From positions 434,001 through 498,000 of the forward strand of contig JAGTXK010000239.1 of assembly GCA_019096195.1 (NCBI GenBank): DNA of 64,000 nucleotides, in the 5' to 3' direction. The notes under the pieces were generated by a model. The model did no database searches. It was not told the origin of the DNA and worked only from the letters and a program-made list of their open reading frames with translations. Position numbers and translations under genes: made by a program. Positions 21,130 to 35,598 of the stretch are shown here, piece by piece (the first letter of the stretch is position 1; the number at the start of each line of letters is the position of its first letter). Source of the DNA: Boletus sp. NGJ (taxonomy: Eukaryota; Basidiomycota; Agaricomycetes; Boletales; Boletaceae).

Positions 21130-24100
21130 CTACAACCGCCAATCTCGGAAGAAATCCCAGTCCGTCCGCACGAAATGAATCATGTAGTCCGACACGCTCC
21201 CCCCATCGCCCTCTTCTCCGCCGTGCTCGGGTTCGCCTTCCTCCTCCGCATCACCCTCGACTTGTACACCACCTTCGGTTTCCCCGCGCGGTTCTGCCAT
21301 CTCCTCAGCACCAAAGTCAGCTTGATCGGCACCCTCGAGCACGTCTTCTTCCCTCGCCGCGAGGACAGCAGCCTGTGCATCCTCGGAATCCTCAAACTCC
21401 CCAAGTGCCCTTGTCAATGCGCCGTCATCCTCGAACAACGTCCGCCAGTCGAACTCCCCTTTCTGGATAACGATATCATCCAACGAACGCTTTTGGTTGG
21501 CCTTCATGAGCATCGCTTCCTCCACCGTGTGTGAAGATATGAACCGGTAGATGTGTACGTCACGAATCTGTCCGATGCGGTGGGCACTGAATAATCATAC
21601 CAGGTCAGCGATGGACCGTGTGCGAGCCAAGATCGAAATGAATATCTCACCGGTCCTCGCACTGTCTATCCATCTGAGGATTAAAATCACTGTCATAAAA
21701 TATGACCGTATCCGCGCCAGTCAGACTACGGATCCCATCAATATCCCATATTAGGGAACACAAGAAAACAGAAGGACGTACTTGATGCCGACACCGCCAG
21801 ACCGAGAAGACGAGATGAAACAAAAGATCCTCGCATCCGCATTGAATCTCTCCGTTATATATTGCCTATCCTCGATTTTCGTCGCGCCATCCAGTCTAAG
21901 ATAGAGATACCCATGGAAGTTGAGAAATATCTCGAGAATATCCAATACCCTCGTCATCTGCGTGAAGATCAATATCCGGTGACCTCCCAACTTTTTTTGC
22001 CGCAGCAATTGACTCAGTTGTTGGAGCTTGCCGCAATCATATTGCAACAGTGATGGATCAGGAAACGCAATCTGAAGTTTGACGCTGGTGCGGTGCAAGA
22101 CCTCGTCGAACGTCGGCGGACAGGATATGATCGCCTCTTCGCACCCAGTAAGCGCCAGGCGGGGAAGATCCAGTGCGACAACCGCAGGGGTAGCAAATGT
22201 GAACTTGTCAATGACGCCCGATAACTCCTCCACACGTTCTTCGTGCGATTTCACCATGGCGTTCACGGTGGTCACGGTATCCAAGTACGCGGTCTTGTGA
22301 TCGATAGCGGATAGTGGCAAGACGGGACGGTGACAGCCTTGAACAGTTCTCAACATCTCCTGCCCATATATCGGTGTTCGAGCACATCGCAAACGGTTAA
22401 CGTAGCCTATCTGAGCCCACCGAGTAACTTTTTGCATACGCTGTTGATAGCTGTGCCATGCATGATAGCCTGCAACGGTCCGCACATCCTTTGGCGGTGG
22501 CTCCCCAGGCATCTCAGATATGAGCGGTAATCGATGTGTGGCGTCCAAACGATGCGTCTCCAGCACAGACATGAGGGGCACGTTTTGCTGGTCGATGAAT
22601 CGCAGCCCTAACAAGTCGAAATTGACCCGCTCCTCGTCTTCCACCCTCAGCAACTTCCGTCGGACGAGCAGTTCCTTTATCTCAAAGTCGGCAATCGCGG
22701 AGCGCGTCATGGCAAAGGACGTGACGACGGGTCGGACCTCAAACAGATCGGGGTGATTGCACACCTTGCGAAGTTGCATCAGGACGTTGGCGATCTTTTG
22801 GTATACGCCCGACTCGAGCGCTTCACGGGTGTGTGCACGCAACATGAACTCGTCGTACAAGAAACGTTGTCTCTTGGAAAGTGGACAGAGGACGAGGTGG
22901 TCGTATTTGCTTGGAAGCTCTTTTTCAACGTCCCGTTTCAGTCGACGAAGCAGGTACGGCCGCAGCACGGTGTGTAGTTTCGATACGCGTTGCAAGTTTT
23001 CGTCATCCAGCATGGTACCCATTTCGATCGCTTTCTCCAATGGATCTGGACGACGCGAGACATAAGCATTCCTCCCAACCTCAACGCAACGCAAAGAAAC
23101 AAGAAAACGCACTCGAGAACCATTCCCCAAACTCCTTCAGGTTGGCAAAGTTGGTACCAGACATTAAGAACTGTAAGAGGGCCCACAATTCCGTCAAATT
23201 ATTCTGCAAAGGCGTTCCTGTAAGGAGCAGCCGCCGAAAGGAGCGAAACATGAGAAGGATATTCCACCGCTGAGACCTAAAATTCTTGATCATATGCGCC
23301 TCGTCCAGGATCATGTAGTACCACATCTTGCGCTTGAAAATGTGGGCGTCCCGACTCGCAAGTGTGTACGAGGTGATACAAACGTTGAAGTGGTGCTTGT
23401 TGTACCATCCCTGTCGCAGTTCTTTCCGACGCTTGGTGCTGCCGTGATAACTCAGGGTCTTGAAGCCAGGGAGAAACTTCTTGAACTCCATCTCCCAGTT
23501 CAGCAGCACGCTCGTTGGAACGATCTAGGTGACCATCCGTCGTGAGATTCATCAACGAAGACGCCCCGAAAAAGCCACCAGACGTACGATAAGATGCGGC
23601 CCCCATATCCCCCGATCGCAAGCCAGATGCGCAAGAAGTGCAATCGTCTGAATCGTTTTCCTATTCCAAACATAAATTGGTTAATGGCACGTACCGCCCT
23701 CGGTTCTTCACTAAACGTACCCAAGCCCCATCTCGTCCGCCAAAATACCATTCAGATTATTGGAATGCAACGAGGCGAGCCACTCCAACCCACTCTGCTG
23801 GTACGGGCGGAGCACCCCGCGGAGAAGTAACGGTGGCTTGATCTTGTCCTCGGGGGACCAATCGACAGGTGCAACGGCGAACGGCTTCAGATACTCCGGG
23901 ATGCGGGTAAATTCATCGTCTTGGACGTCTTCCATTGGCATATCCACCTCTGCCTCTGCTTGGTGTATCTGGGAAGAGACGGCGTGATCGAAAACACGCT
24001 CAGGTAGAGGTTGCAACGCGTCATGGTCCTTGGCTCGATCCTTCTTCGCGCTAACTATCCCATGTTTCGCGTCCAAGGCCCCGTCCGTCCCCTCTGATTC

Positions 24101-26583
24101 TTCGGCCACGATGGCGTTGGCCACATGCCCATTGGACACCACAACAGAACCATCGCCGTCCTTGACAGGGTCATGATCGATGACGCTCGACGCAGGCGAG
24201 GGATCGTCTCGCATAGGGTAATCATAAAAGCTCTCCAGCGCTGGTGAAGGTGCATCGCCCAGCGTCGGCGTACGCGCAATCGAGTCCATATCCGAAGGCA
24301 TACTCGGTGATGCCACCGCGTCCTCGAATGTCGCCGGCCGCTTGGCCAACGTCGCAGCGTCCTGGTCTACAGTAAACTCGGACGCGGAGCGCGCTCGCGC
24401 TCCCGGTTCCATCACTACATCCGCGTCCGTTCGATCAGGGGGGGGAGCCTCGGTTACAACGTCCTCTTTGGGGCGTGTCAGCCCAAGCAACGCATGGGTC
24501 GTCTCTTCTTCATCCTCGTCACTGCTTTCCTCGTCGCTCTCGTCCTGCCCACCACCGTCCCCATCCTCACCGTGATCGTGATCGTGATCGGTATCCTCCA
24601 ACACCCCCAGACCAACAAACTCCTCCGCACTCTCCACTCCAGTGTCAGACCCATCCTCGTGTTCGTTTTCCTCGCCATCGTGCTCCTCACCTTCGCTCAT
24701 CCCTCCCGATTCCAGTTCCCACTCCAACGCTGACAAGCTGGTCGAACGACTCCTCGACCGCGACAAGTCGCCTCTGGAAAGGTCGACTTGCTGCGTCTCC
24801 AGTATCTGCCCCGACTGGTCCAAAATCGCATCGAGATGTTCATGGCCCCGACGCATCTCCTCCGCCTCTGCCCGTTGCCGCTCTTGTTCTCGTACATACT
24901 ACCAAAACGAAAGAAAAAAAAACACATTCAACACTTGGCCCCCAACAAAGGCGACAACCTAAGCGGAAAGAAAAACAAAACAAAACTCACAAAGACGGCC
25001 TTCTTCCACTCTGCTACTATCATCTTGACTGTCGCCTTTGCCAGCGCTCTCACCCGCTTCTCGTCCTGCGCCTTCGCCTTGTCTTCCCTCACCGCCGACT
25101 GATCCCAAAACGCCTGTATCCGATTCGCCACCTGCGCAGCTACTTGCCGACCCCGGACGAGGAAGCCACCTCCCCCTCCACCATGTCGACCCCTCTGCAC
25201 GATCGTTTCAACGATATGCTCCCACACGTCCTTTGACCGCCTCGGGTCCCGCGCGTTCGGGTTCGCCGTGATTGCAGGTACAGGGGCAGGTGTCATTTTC
25301 CCAGACGCCAACCCCTTGAACGACTCGCCATACAAAAAGGGCCCGAACCGCCCCTGTTTATGCAGCCTCTCGATCTTCTCTCGCGAGACCGCATCCTTTT
25401 GTGCAAGCGTCTGAAGAGTCTCGTGTGTCTGCTCTTGCTCGTCTAGTGACGTGTATGAGGATAGAAAGTCAGTGAGGTTCGAGGCGAATTTCGGCGGGGG
25501 CGGTTTTTGGCGTGGGTTTGTGTAGGACGGGGGAGGCTTGCGGACGATCAGTCGAACACGTTTGATGGAGGGCGTACGAGAAATAGAGGGATGTTCGTCG
25601 GGAACGTGCGAGAGCGAGCTTTTGGAAGGATGCACTGCGAGGCGCAGTTCGGGGGGTTTGCTCGGCCCCTCGAGACGCCCTGACCGACGTGGTTGTAGGA
25701 CATTGCTTGCGCTCTCATCTAGCCCCATCACAGACTTGCGTTTCTTTTTTAGATTAGGGGACAAAGGCGGCGACGAGGCCAGGGTACTCGCGCGCTTGCG
25801 TGCTCGAGAGGCCAAGATGGACGGTGAGTCGGGCTCCAGCTGACTCACCCCAAGGACGCGTGGTCGAGGGCGAGTCTTGACCGTCCCGTTCGGCACAGAT
25901 GTACTCACGCCCGCACCACTCATAGATGGTTCGACTGCCTTTTGTTTTCCTTTGGCTTTGGACGATAGGACAGTGGGTGGTGGCACGCGGCGCACGTCCG
26001 TCTTGGTCGAGGCATCAGCGTCGCTCTTGATAGGAGACGACAGCGTCAGATCAAGGACACGTTTGTTGTGTGCACGGCGTGTAAACCGCGATGGACCTGC
26101 GGTGGCAGCAGCACGTTCGATAAGGTCGTATTTTGCTTTATACTAGGGAATAAATGTGGATTGAGCCCACGACCAAGTACGACGACCAATGCCACATACC
26201 TCCTGATACACTACTGAATCATCCTTCTTTGCTACCTACACACACACGTGAGCCCTCCGACCGGATGCACACGGAAGAACCTACCTTGGGATCGTACCCG
26301 AGAAGCGTCACAAACTGTTCGAGATGAAATACCTCACGGACCTGCGTTCACCATCGCAAACAACCCGAATCTGAATACCCAGCCAGTCATACGCAAGAAA
26401 AGGCCTGGTACGTACCATGTCGTCATGTTTATCCAGCACGCCATCCAGTTCGGCTTGCCTCTCGACGAGCATCTGCGTACGCTCGTGCGCAACTTGCTCT
26501 TCGGTCACGTTAATATCGCTGGACTGGGCCTCACACATGCCACTTTCAGCGGTGCGTGCAGCCTTGATGTACTTCTTCGTCAT
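21130..26583 (-). CDS. SWR1: SWR1 ATP-dependent chromatin remodeler (H2A.Z exchange)
   Basis: SWR1 is the Snf2-family motor of the complex that replaces H2A with H2A.Z. N-terminal exons (26583 to about 26000) read [16 protein letters not shown]-like coil sequence, then [16 protein letters not shown]. The HSA domain is near 24930-25130 ([20 protein letters not shown]), followed by a long acidic region (23990-24790). ATPase lobe 1 has [20 protein letters not shown], a split Walker [20 protein letters not shown] across an intron at about 23738, [20 protein letters not shown] (DEAH box) and [20 protein letters not shown]. After the long insertion typical of the INO80/SWR1 class comes lobe 2: [58 protein letters not shown] and [18 protein letters not shown]. 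The C-terminus WDFFRDWRL is typical of SWR1. About 1,550 residues. The start at 26583 is the best ATG before the conserved coil, but a short upstream exon cannot be excluded. Confidence 0.93.
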
Positions 26584-27231
26584 ACCACAAGACCCTCCAA
26601 TCAACGCACCGCCACGACACAAAAAAACCCCAGGGATAACCCACACCTGGCAACGTGGCTCTTCCCCGATGTCCTTCTCTCCAGCACACACGCCCAAACC
26701 CCCAGTCCTAGAGAGAGAAAAAGCGAAAAAAGGGTGATGCGCAGCCAAGCTCGTCCAAGTCGGAGAAAAAAAGGCGATCTCTGCGGATCCGGCACGGTTT
26801 TGCAAGATTTCAAAACGAGCAGTAAGTGTGGCCGTCGTCGTCGTCAAGGGTCACAGAGAGATGTGAAGCTCCTGAACACTGTCGGTCGTTGTGGGTGAAA
26901 TGCGTGCGGCGCCATCTCCCTCGCCCATATTTTTGCGACATGATGTTTCTTGTTTGTCCGGGACAAACAGCCGTCCTATCCAACACCGGCGGTGCTTGTA
27001 AAATGCTTCGACACACAGACGACAGAAAAACTACAACAACAGAACTCAATAATAAAAGGACAACAAAAAAGAAAAATCGATAAGAAGTGGCTCCAAGATG
27101 TAAAGCTTACAGCGAGGTATTCGTGATGATCATAATATCGACTGGGGGGGTTGCGGGTATGAGTGTCACTGGAATACATGTATATGCCAAGACCAAAAGA
27201 ACAACACGATGGAACAATTCATGCACAGAAA
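26584..27231. other. Intergenic between SWR1 and the PKA gene
   Basis: About 650 bp containing the SWR1 promoter and the 3' end of the kinase transcript. The minus-strand frame continues open upstream of 26583 to about 26847 but looks like untranslated sequence. A purine-rich AT stretch lies at 27040-27085. No gene seen. Confidence 0.5.
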
Positions 27232-28709
<1,478 letters not shown>

Positions 28710-28979
28710 GGTGGTTTTGGATGAAAGAGGACGTCGGAAGCTATCGACGTCAAAGAGTGGACATATAAGTTACATGATCACTATATAATTGCTTCCGTCC
28801 TCCCATTGTCCACCTCGATCGGCAACATCCGATTTCCGACTCCGAATCACACACCCCCATGTCATTATGCTTGTACATATATTTCATGGAAACGTCTATG
28901 GGCATTTAAAAATACAGTAAGTATAATTGTTCATGCACATGGATAGCGTGTGTCGTGGAACAATTATGATGCGGCTTTG

Positions 28980-30301
28980 CTAAGACCTGGGAAACATGGA
29001 AACATGAGCACCGCCCTGCCTCTCGACCCAATAAAGAAGCGCCTCACTCGAATCCCAACCTAGTTTTGTAAGCTGACCACTGTCATACTTTTTCAAGAAC
29101 ACGTCAATCATATTCTCGACCCCTTGAAACTTTTCTGCGAATTCGCCCGCCGTCCTCGGTGGTTTCTCATTGGGAATTGCGTCGGGTCGAAGGCTGTCTC
29201 TGATCGTTGCTGCAAACATGGTGTTCGAATCTCGTCGAGATGGTTTCCCGCCGACGCGTAACATGGTGTTGGGAACGGATATTGCAACAGGGGGTGGCTT
29301 TTCCTGTTGTGGTAGCTGAAGACCGATTATTCAGGGAGACATCCGAACCTCGCATTGAATCGACGTACGATGTGGTTGGGTGTCGACAACGGTGGTAGGG
29401 TCTCATTCGAGTGCATATAGGATACCGCCGATCTCGAATTCATCACAAAAGGGGTGTCCAACGACGAAACAGGCGATAAGCACTGTCGGGGCTCCTCGAC
29501 CTTGACGGCGATTGGTGGCAACGAGGGCATCCTTGTCTCGAAAGACGGAGAAAGTGACTTTGACGGAGTTGGCAAATGGGTGCGTGGGAACTCGAATGTG
29601 GAAGGGGAGAGACTGGCACCAGTACTGTCACGGACAGCATCCGCCACGAGTTGTTGTAACGGCGTATCAGGTGATTCGGACCTAGGGGCGTCACCATTTT
29701 CTCTAGCTTTTTCTTGCTGGTACTGGATCCAAGCTGCTATTTCTACTTTATCTGCGTTGATACGGTCTGCCCAAAACGTGATGATGCCTTCTGAGGGGTC
29801 AGTTAGTTTCCTGTATAGCACCCGGAGTTGTTGGAGGTGTGTTGGGGTAAGCTTGGGAAAGACTGTCAACAAAGGGATCATGGTGAGTGGAATGGGTTAT
29901 GCGCATGGGTGGACTCACGAATAGTCTCGTCGTCAAGGAGGATGGGCGCATGTGGATCGCCTATAGATACGCGAGAGTGAGTTAGGGGTGCGGGGAGGCG
30001 GATTAGACTGGAAGGACGCGCACGTGATGGTTTGCGATGGCGTGCAAACCAGCTGGAGAGCTTCTCGAAGGTGAAGGCTTCGTTGCCGGGGATGGCACGG
30101 AGGCTGGCAAGAATGGCGAATTTTTCAGATTTGTTGGGGTAGGAACTGACTGTGCGGGCATAATCTGATGGTCTGTGTATGAGCAGATGGGCAAGGAGGA
30201 AAAAGCAAAAGGGACATGCTTGAGAGGAAAATAGAGCCCTCTTTTGTGAGCCTCACTCTAGTTGAGCGGGTCACCTCCTCTGGCAGATTGAAAAGTGACA
30301 T
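28980..30301 (-). CDS. Homeodomain-like protein (tentative transcription factor)
   Basis: Exon 1 from ATG 30301 reads MSLFNLPEEVTRSTRVRLTK. A GTCCCT...ACAG intron joins it to PSDYARTVSSYPNKSEKFAI and then LASLRAIPGNEAFTFEKLSS followed by WFARHRKPSR. The arrangement of helices and a final WF-x-x-(R/H)-R resembles helix 3 of a homeodomain (WFxNRR), with Ala replacing the near-invariant Asn. The next exons contain THLQQLRVLYRKLTDP and WADRINADKVEIAAWIQYQQ, which reads like a second helix-turn-helix (EIAAWIQYQQEK). A Ser/Pro-rich region follows and the C-terminus is VENMIDVFLKKYDSGQLTKL then EALLYWVERQGG. So there may be two diverged homeodomains in tandem. No close family is recognised. Nuclear DNA binding is inference. 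Confidence 0.45.
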
Positions 30302-30506
30302 GGTGGCATTGGGGAAGAGATGAATATTTTTGAGGGTGAAATACACCCCTTTAACAAAAACAAGACTACCCTGGCACGTGTTGCATATATCTATATCGGG
30401 ACACACGGGATGGACGACGGCGACTCACGAGCCAATCAGCGACGAGCTTCGGACGTATCTCTTCCTCAAGGCATCCGCATGGTGACGTGAATTTGTCATG
30501 CAGTGC

Positions 30507-31752
30507 TTACAAAGACATGGACCGTGCACGAACCCGACTTCCGACCGCCCTGTCCCATGCACTCTGCATCGGACCCACTTCGTTCTTCAGCTTGTTCTCC
30601 ACCACCATGTCCTCCATCTCCCGCATCAGCACTTCCATCCGAAACTCGCCCGCCGGACTTGACCCCGCCTCGCCATGGACAGTGCGCAACTCGGTGTTTA
30701 GCATAACCCATACTGGAAGTGTCAGCCAAGGATCAGCGCGGGAAACACACCCATACTCACATTCTGTCTCGATGCCCCTGGTCAGCTCCCTGATTCTTCC
30801 TCCCATTGCTCTCACCACTTCCCCCTCTGTCTCCCCATCGACCTGCATCATGCCAGCGAACAAAGCAGGTGCCACCCTCGACACTGCAACCGACATGAAC
30901 AGGAACACCTGGTGCAGAAACAGAATGTGTTGATATGCTACACGCTGCGGAAATACGTTCTCGAATAGCATCCACTCCGGTGGTACCTGGTCAACAAAGG
31001 TGTACGCAGAAACCCCGGATGGTGCTGACGAGGGAGCGACAATCAGATACAACTCAAGCGCGAACATCCCTATGAACAGCAGATACCGCCACTGTATACC
31101 ACTGTCAGATTGGTCTAATCCATCTTTGAATGAGCGGATACACACAGCTGCAATCGGGCTTTGCCTCCCCACCACAGAGAACAAAAAAAGTGCTATGCCG
31201 GTCATGATATGGCGTGGCAACGAATTCAGCAGACCCCGTCTCAGGTAGTCTTTCATCGTTGTACAGTCCTGCCAGCGCAGCACATCCGGTCCAAACCTTT
31301 TAAATACATCAACTTTCAGTTCACACAATACACACCACTCACCTATCATAGGCAAATCGAACGACGGGGTCTCTAAGTGCCTCAAATGCATCCCGTGCAT
31401 TGATGAAAAGTGCCTCCCCTCCCGGGCCAATCCGATCCGGATGATTCTTCCTCGCAAACGCTCTAAAAGCGGCCTTGAGTGTACCCTCGTCCGAACGTGG
31501 GTTGACCCCAAGGAGTTCATAAAAGTTCTTCGGAAGACCACTCGAGGCATCAATAAAATTGTACGTGAGGTAACATAGCACAACGGCAGCATAGGTATAT
31601 CGGTAGTGGCGAATATAAACGGCTGATCGCAGCGGTGGGGGAGGTATTTTGAATATTCTCTGCGAAAGTTGGTGGATCACAGAGAGCACTTGGCGAGTTG
31701 CAAAGTCTGGGAGGTAAGTCCAACACGCAAATTGAAAAAGGGTACCAGACAT
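30507..31752 (-). CDS. Membrane-anchored DnaJ (J-domain) protein
   Basis: J proteins stimulate Hsp70 ATPase. The ATG at 31752 starts a short N-terminus with a likely membrane segment (YTYAAVVLCYLTYNFI). The J domain follows at about residues 76-138: NFYELLGVNPRSDEGTLKAA, the HPD motif in FARKNHPDRIGPGG, and FEALRDPVVRFAYDR. After an intron the protein continues FGPDVLRWQDCTTMKDYL with several more hydrophobic segments (HIMTGIALFLFSVVG, YLLFIGMFALELYLIV, ILFLHQVFLFMSVAV). A 48-nt in-frame intron, 30713-30760, has a good GTGAGT donor; reading through it would also keep the frame open. The C-terminus ends RARSMSL at 30507. Membrane topology suggests the ER or mitochondria with the J domain near the N-terminus. 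Fungal relatives of this kind are mostly uncharacterised. Confidence 0.8.
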
Positions 31753-32495
31753 CTGCCAAATGAGAACCAGTCAGCATTGCATACACGCACAACGAGAAGA
31801 GTTGAAAAGCTCAGAGCTGCACGAGACAGCCAATGTGATCTCATATCCTCGACCGAAACAGCCAACTGGAGCCTAATCCAATGCCGCCCACGCTCCTGCA
31901 TATATACGCACGCAACCACGCGCCCGAAACACGGTGTTCTTTTGCGTGGGCGCTTTTGGCGCGCGGTGCCGTCCGTTCGTTCTGGACAGCACATTGTAGC
32001 GTTTGTAAAAGAACCACGTCTAGTGACCGCCCGCGGCAGAATGTATCTGGTCTGCGCGAGCTCGGCTAGTGAACGCGTAGAAATGATGGCTCTGCCTTTG
32101 CTAGCGGGCTCTTGTGCTCGAAGCCACGCTAGTCAACTGAGAGTCGTGCATGTCGGTCTGGCCTTAACAACGCCACAGCGTGATCTGGACTGTGCATCGG
32201 GCATCAGACACTTTGGATGGGTTCGTGGACAGCATGGGCACAGAGGCCTGCCATCGGTGGGTCGACCCTTTTACTAGAACATCGTCGCGAGCGGCATAGA
32301 ACGTGTCAGACTCACCGTGGACGTAGCGGAAAGGAGGGAGCGTGGGAGAGCATTATATCATCAATTCTTGATTTGAATGGGCAGCGAACACGTCGGTTTT
32401 CGCTACCGACCAGCCACTCTCCATACGAAACCCGCAGTTCAATTTTTATCGCTGGAGACACGCTCGTCGCTTTGAACGTTCCCGTACGCTGAACC
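31753..32495. promoter_or_regulatory. Divergent promoter region (J protein / ERD2)
   Basis: Head-to-head genes share this 743-bp space. It contains no TATA box at an obvious place and no supported ORF. Regulation of either gene cannot be read from it. Confidence 0.4.
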
Positions 32496-33438
32496 ATGAA
32501 TATTTTCCGGTTGTTGGGTCCGTGCGCACCCAGTGAACCGGCGAGCCTGCTAACTTGCCCTTGACAGGGGATTTGGCCCACCTGGCCTCCATTTTCATCC
32601 TTGTGCACAAGATACAGACAACCAGATCGTGCCGTGGTGCGTCTCTCCGTGTGCGCGTGCGCGGAGGCGGGTACTGACGTCGTTTACGCAGGCATCTCGT
32701 TCAAGACTCAGGCACTCTACGTGCTCGTCTTCCTCACACGCTACATTGACCTCTTCTTCCGCTGGATCTCGCTATACAACTTTTTCATGAAGGTCTTCTT
32801 CATCGCTAGCAGCTGTTACATCCTCTATCTCATGAAGTCCCGCTTCCGGTTAGTCATGCATGTGCTCCTACAATGACAGGGTTGATGACCTACGCACCTG
32901 TTGTAGGCCCACCCACGACCCATCCATTGACACGTTCAAGATCGAGTACTTGCTCGGACCCTGTCTCTTCCTTGCCCTCATATTCAATTACAACTTCTCC
33001 CTGACGGAGATCATGTGGGCCTTTTCTATATATCTTGAGGCGGTTGCGATTTTCCCGCAATTGTTTATGCTCCAGCGGACAGGGGAGGCGGAGACGATTA
33101 CATTGCATTATCTTGCTGCGCTGGGCATTTACAGGACACTGTACATTCCCAACTGGATATATAGGTAAGTGACATAGAGTTGGCACGTGAGTCGCAGTAG
33201 TGCTCAGTGCCATGCGTCTTGGGCGTTGCAGATACTTTACGGAAGACCTGGTAGATCCCATAGCTGTCGTAGCCGGACTCGTGCAGACGGGGCTATATCT
33301 CGACTTCTTTTACGTTTACGTCACAAAGTACGTCTCTCACTGCCTTTCTCCATCTCTACTCATTGCGTGTCATTTCCGTGTGCGTGTTCCCGGCGGTGCA
33401 GAGTACTGCAAGGACAGAAGTTTGAATTACCAGCATGA
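32496..33438 (+). CDS. ERD2: ER lumen protein-retaining receptor (KDEL/HDEL receptor)
   Basis: ERD2 binds the C-terminal (K/H)DEL of escaped ER proteins in the Golgi and returns them by COPI vesicles. The ATG at 32496 begins MNIFRLLG. Intron 1 (32518-32567, 50 nt) is followed by [20 protein letters not shown]. Later exons read [78 protein letters not shown] and [20 protein letters not shown], then [16 protein letters not shown]. The C-terminus [11 protein letters not shown] includes the cytosolic lysine-containing tail used for COPI recycling. All seven membrane segments of the family are represented and the length (about 213 residues) is standard. The stop is TGA at 33436-33438. It lies next to an L-type cargo lectin gene, also of the early secretory pathway. 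Confidence 0.96.
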
Positions 33439-33807
33439 GAGTTTTGCACGTACGACATGTTAGAGTTTGCCGAGCGCCAGATCCTGTTGTTGCTGTAATG
33501 CTGCCTATTCGTGACAACGCGGACTTGGTATGTTGAAAGATGTCGACTAGTTACTGGGGGAGTTTTCTTACTCTACACGAGCGAATAGTTATGAGCACTT
33601 GAGGATGTGAATGTCCATTGTTCCTGCGAAACCTGTGTGGGAAACTGACCCCACCTGCCTCTCTTCTGGTCGTGCTTCGCTAGTTACTTAGCAATTATCC
33701 TCTCGGCCACTCATCCTCGGTCAACTCGTCCGCCCGTCGACAACACTGACACTCGCTCTTTCAAAGTCACGATTTTAAAACCACAAAAAAGCTATAGCTA
33801 CTGCATC
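33439..33807. other. Intergenic between ERD2 and the lectin gene
   Basis: About 370 bp: ERD2 3' end and lectin promoter. No gene or motif of note. An A-rich stretch lies just before the lectin ATG. Confidence 0.45.
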
Positions 33808-35598
33808 ATGCTGTCGGCGACGCGGTGCTTTCCCGTGCTTTATCTAGCACTTTTTCTCTCTCTTCTGAGCACGCTTCCCTATGCGTATGCCGCTGCGGAC
33901 ACCAAGGTGGCGAACAGGACCATCGAGCGGGTGAGTTCTCTTTCCTTCTTTCAGGGACACGAACAATTGTGCTTGAGTTCCGTTCGCCCCGAGGACGCAC
34001 GCGGAAGGGATGGCGTTGAACGTACGCTCATGTCCCGTACTCTTTGCAGACTGTCCAATTACGCACACACACAATACATCCGCCGTACATTGACGAGGAC
34101 CTACAAAACCGGTACGCTGTGCACGTGATGACAGGTTCGAGGAGGACTGTATATTGAACCCTTTTGCGCCGTCTATAGGTGGTGGGATTTTGGCGCAGAT
34201 GCTTATATCGTACGTGATCATGTACTTTTATGCGAGGGGAAACGATACTGACGACATGTCTGCTGTTGTGATAGAACACAAACAAACATATCCGTCTTAC
34301 GAGAGCTGTTCCATCCCAAATGGTATGCACTGGCGCCTTGCGTTGTCAGAGTGGTGGACTGAAGGATTGCCGACGACGTCACTTAGGGATGGTTGTGGTC
34401 CCGTCTCCCGTTGAGCTCGTCCAACTTTGTCATCGAGATCGAATTCAAGGTTCACGGCCCCTTTCCCTTGTCGGTGCTCCATATCGATTTATTCATCGTG
34501 TAGATCTCTGGTGCATCGAGCCATCTATATGGCGACGGGATGGCGATCTGGCTCACAGCTGAGCGCGCACAGCCCGGGCCCGTGTTTGGGAACAAAGGTT
34601 CGTCTGTGCGTATCTATACAAAAACGACCTCTCACCCATTCATATCCCCCCTCTGCCCGGCCCTGCAGACAAGTTTGAAGGTTTGGGTTTGTTTATAGAC
34701 ACGTGAGCGTTGATCCGCTCGCAAAAGTATTCACTTTGTTGTTGACGCTCGACCACACCAGTTATGCCAATTCACGACATGCATTCGGGTTCCCTCGCAT
34801 CACGGGCATGCTTGGCGATGGAAAGACGGCATATGATCACGAGAATGATGGCGATGCGAACAGTATTGGCTCGTGCTCGGTACGGTATCCCTTTTTGTCG
34901 ACTCCCGGGCAGCCGACCCTAAGTATTTCGAATGGACGCGCAGGCGATGGTCCGACGCACGAACGTGATTACCAAGTTGAGAATTACATATGTTAAAGAC
35001 TCATACCTCGACGTAAGTCACGCATACATCGATCGCATGCACGGCCGGACTCACTCGACGTTAGGTCAAAGCTCACTATAGAGCCTGTACGTACATGCGG
35101 TTCATGTGTCGTGGAGTGTCGATCGACTCATGCTATCATACAGGGGACAACTGGTCCGATTGTTTCCACGTCGACGGGATTAGTCTGCCTGCATCACCCT
35201 TCTTGGGTGTGTCCGCGCTGACAGGCCAAGTATTCGACGCACACGAGTGAGCACATTCCGGACCTCTTCCTGCATCAAACAGTTACTCACCCCCAGCCAG
35301 CGTGATCTCGATCACGACCCACTCCGCCATGCTCTCCTCCCAAGACGCCCCGCTCAACAAACTTTCGACCGGCAGCGGCTTCTTTGGCAGCCATCGCACC
35401 GGAGGCAGCCACCAATCCTCCTGGCTCGCCTTATTCGTCAAATTCCTCTTTCTCGTCGGCGTGGCCGCTGGTGCGGCGTATGGCTACAAGGCGTACAAGT
35501 TACGCAGTCGACGTGGCGGGCTCTCGTCGGCAGGCACGCTTGGCGGGCTTGGGATGGGCTTTGAGGATCGGTCGTATGGGTCACGGAGGCGGTTCTAG
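33808..35598 (+). CDS. L-type lectin cargo receptor (VIP36/ERGIC-53/Emp47-like)
   Basis: Type I membrane lectins that carry high-mannose glycoproteins between ER and Golgi. The ATG at 33808 opens a signal peptide (CFPVLYLALFLSLLSTLPYA). The lectin domain is spread over many small exons: ERTVQLRTHTIHPPYIDEDL, QNRWWDFG, SNFVIEIEFKVHGPFPL, LYGDGMAIWLTAERAQPG, VFGNKDKFEGLGLFIDT, YANSRHAFGFPRITGMLGDG and GDNWSDCFHVDGISLP. The Asp/Gly-rich metal and sugar site (DGMAIW...FIDT) is present. Close to the C-terminus are a membrane span (WLALFVKFLFLVGVAAGAAY) and a short basic cytosolic tail (KAYKLRSRRGG) ending at 35598. No coiled-coil stalk is evident, so it is nearer to VIP36 than to ERGIC-53. The stretch 34320-34440 contains an intron with unusually long frames. 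Overall structure is secure. Confidence 0.88.

Noticed and set aside
30713-30760. Coding status of the in-frame 48-nt segment in the J-protein gene
   Set aside because: The segment has a strong GTGAGT donor and CCAG acceptor and breaks the protein pattern, so it was taken as an intron rather than coding.
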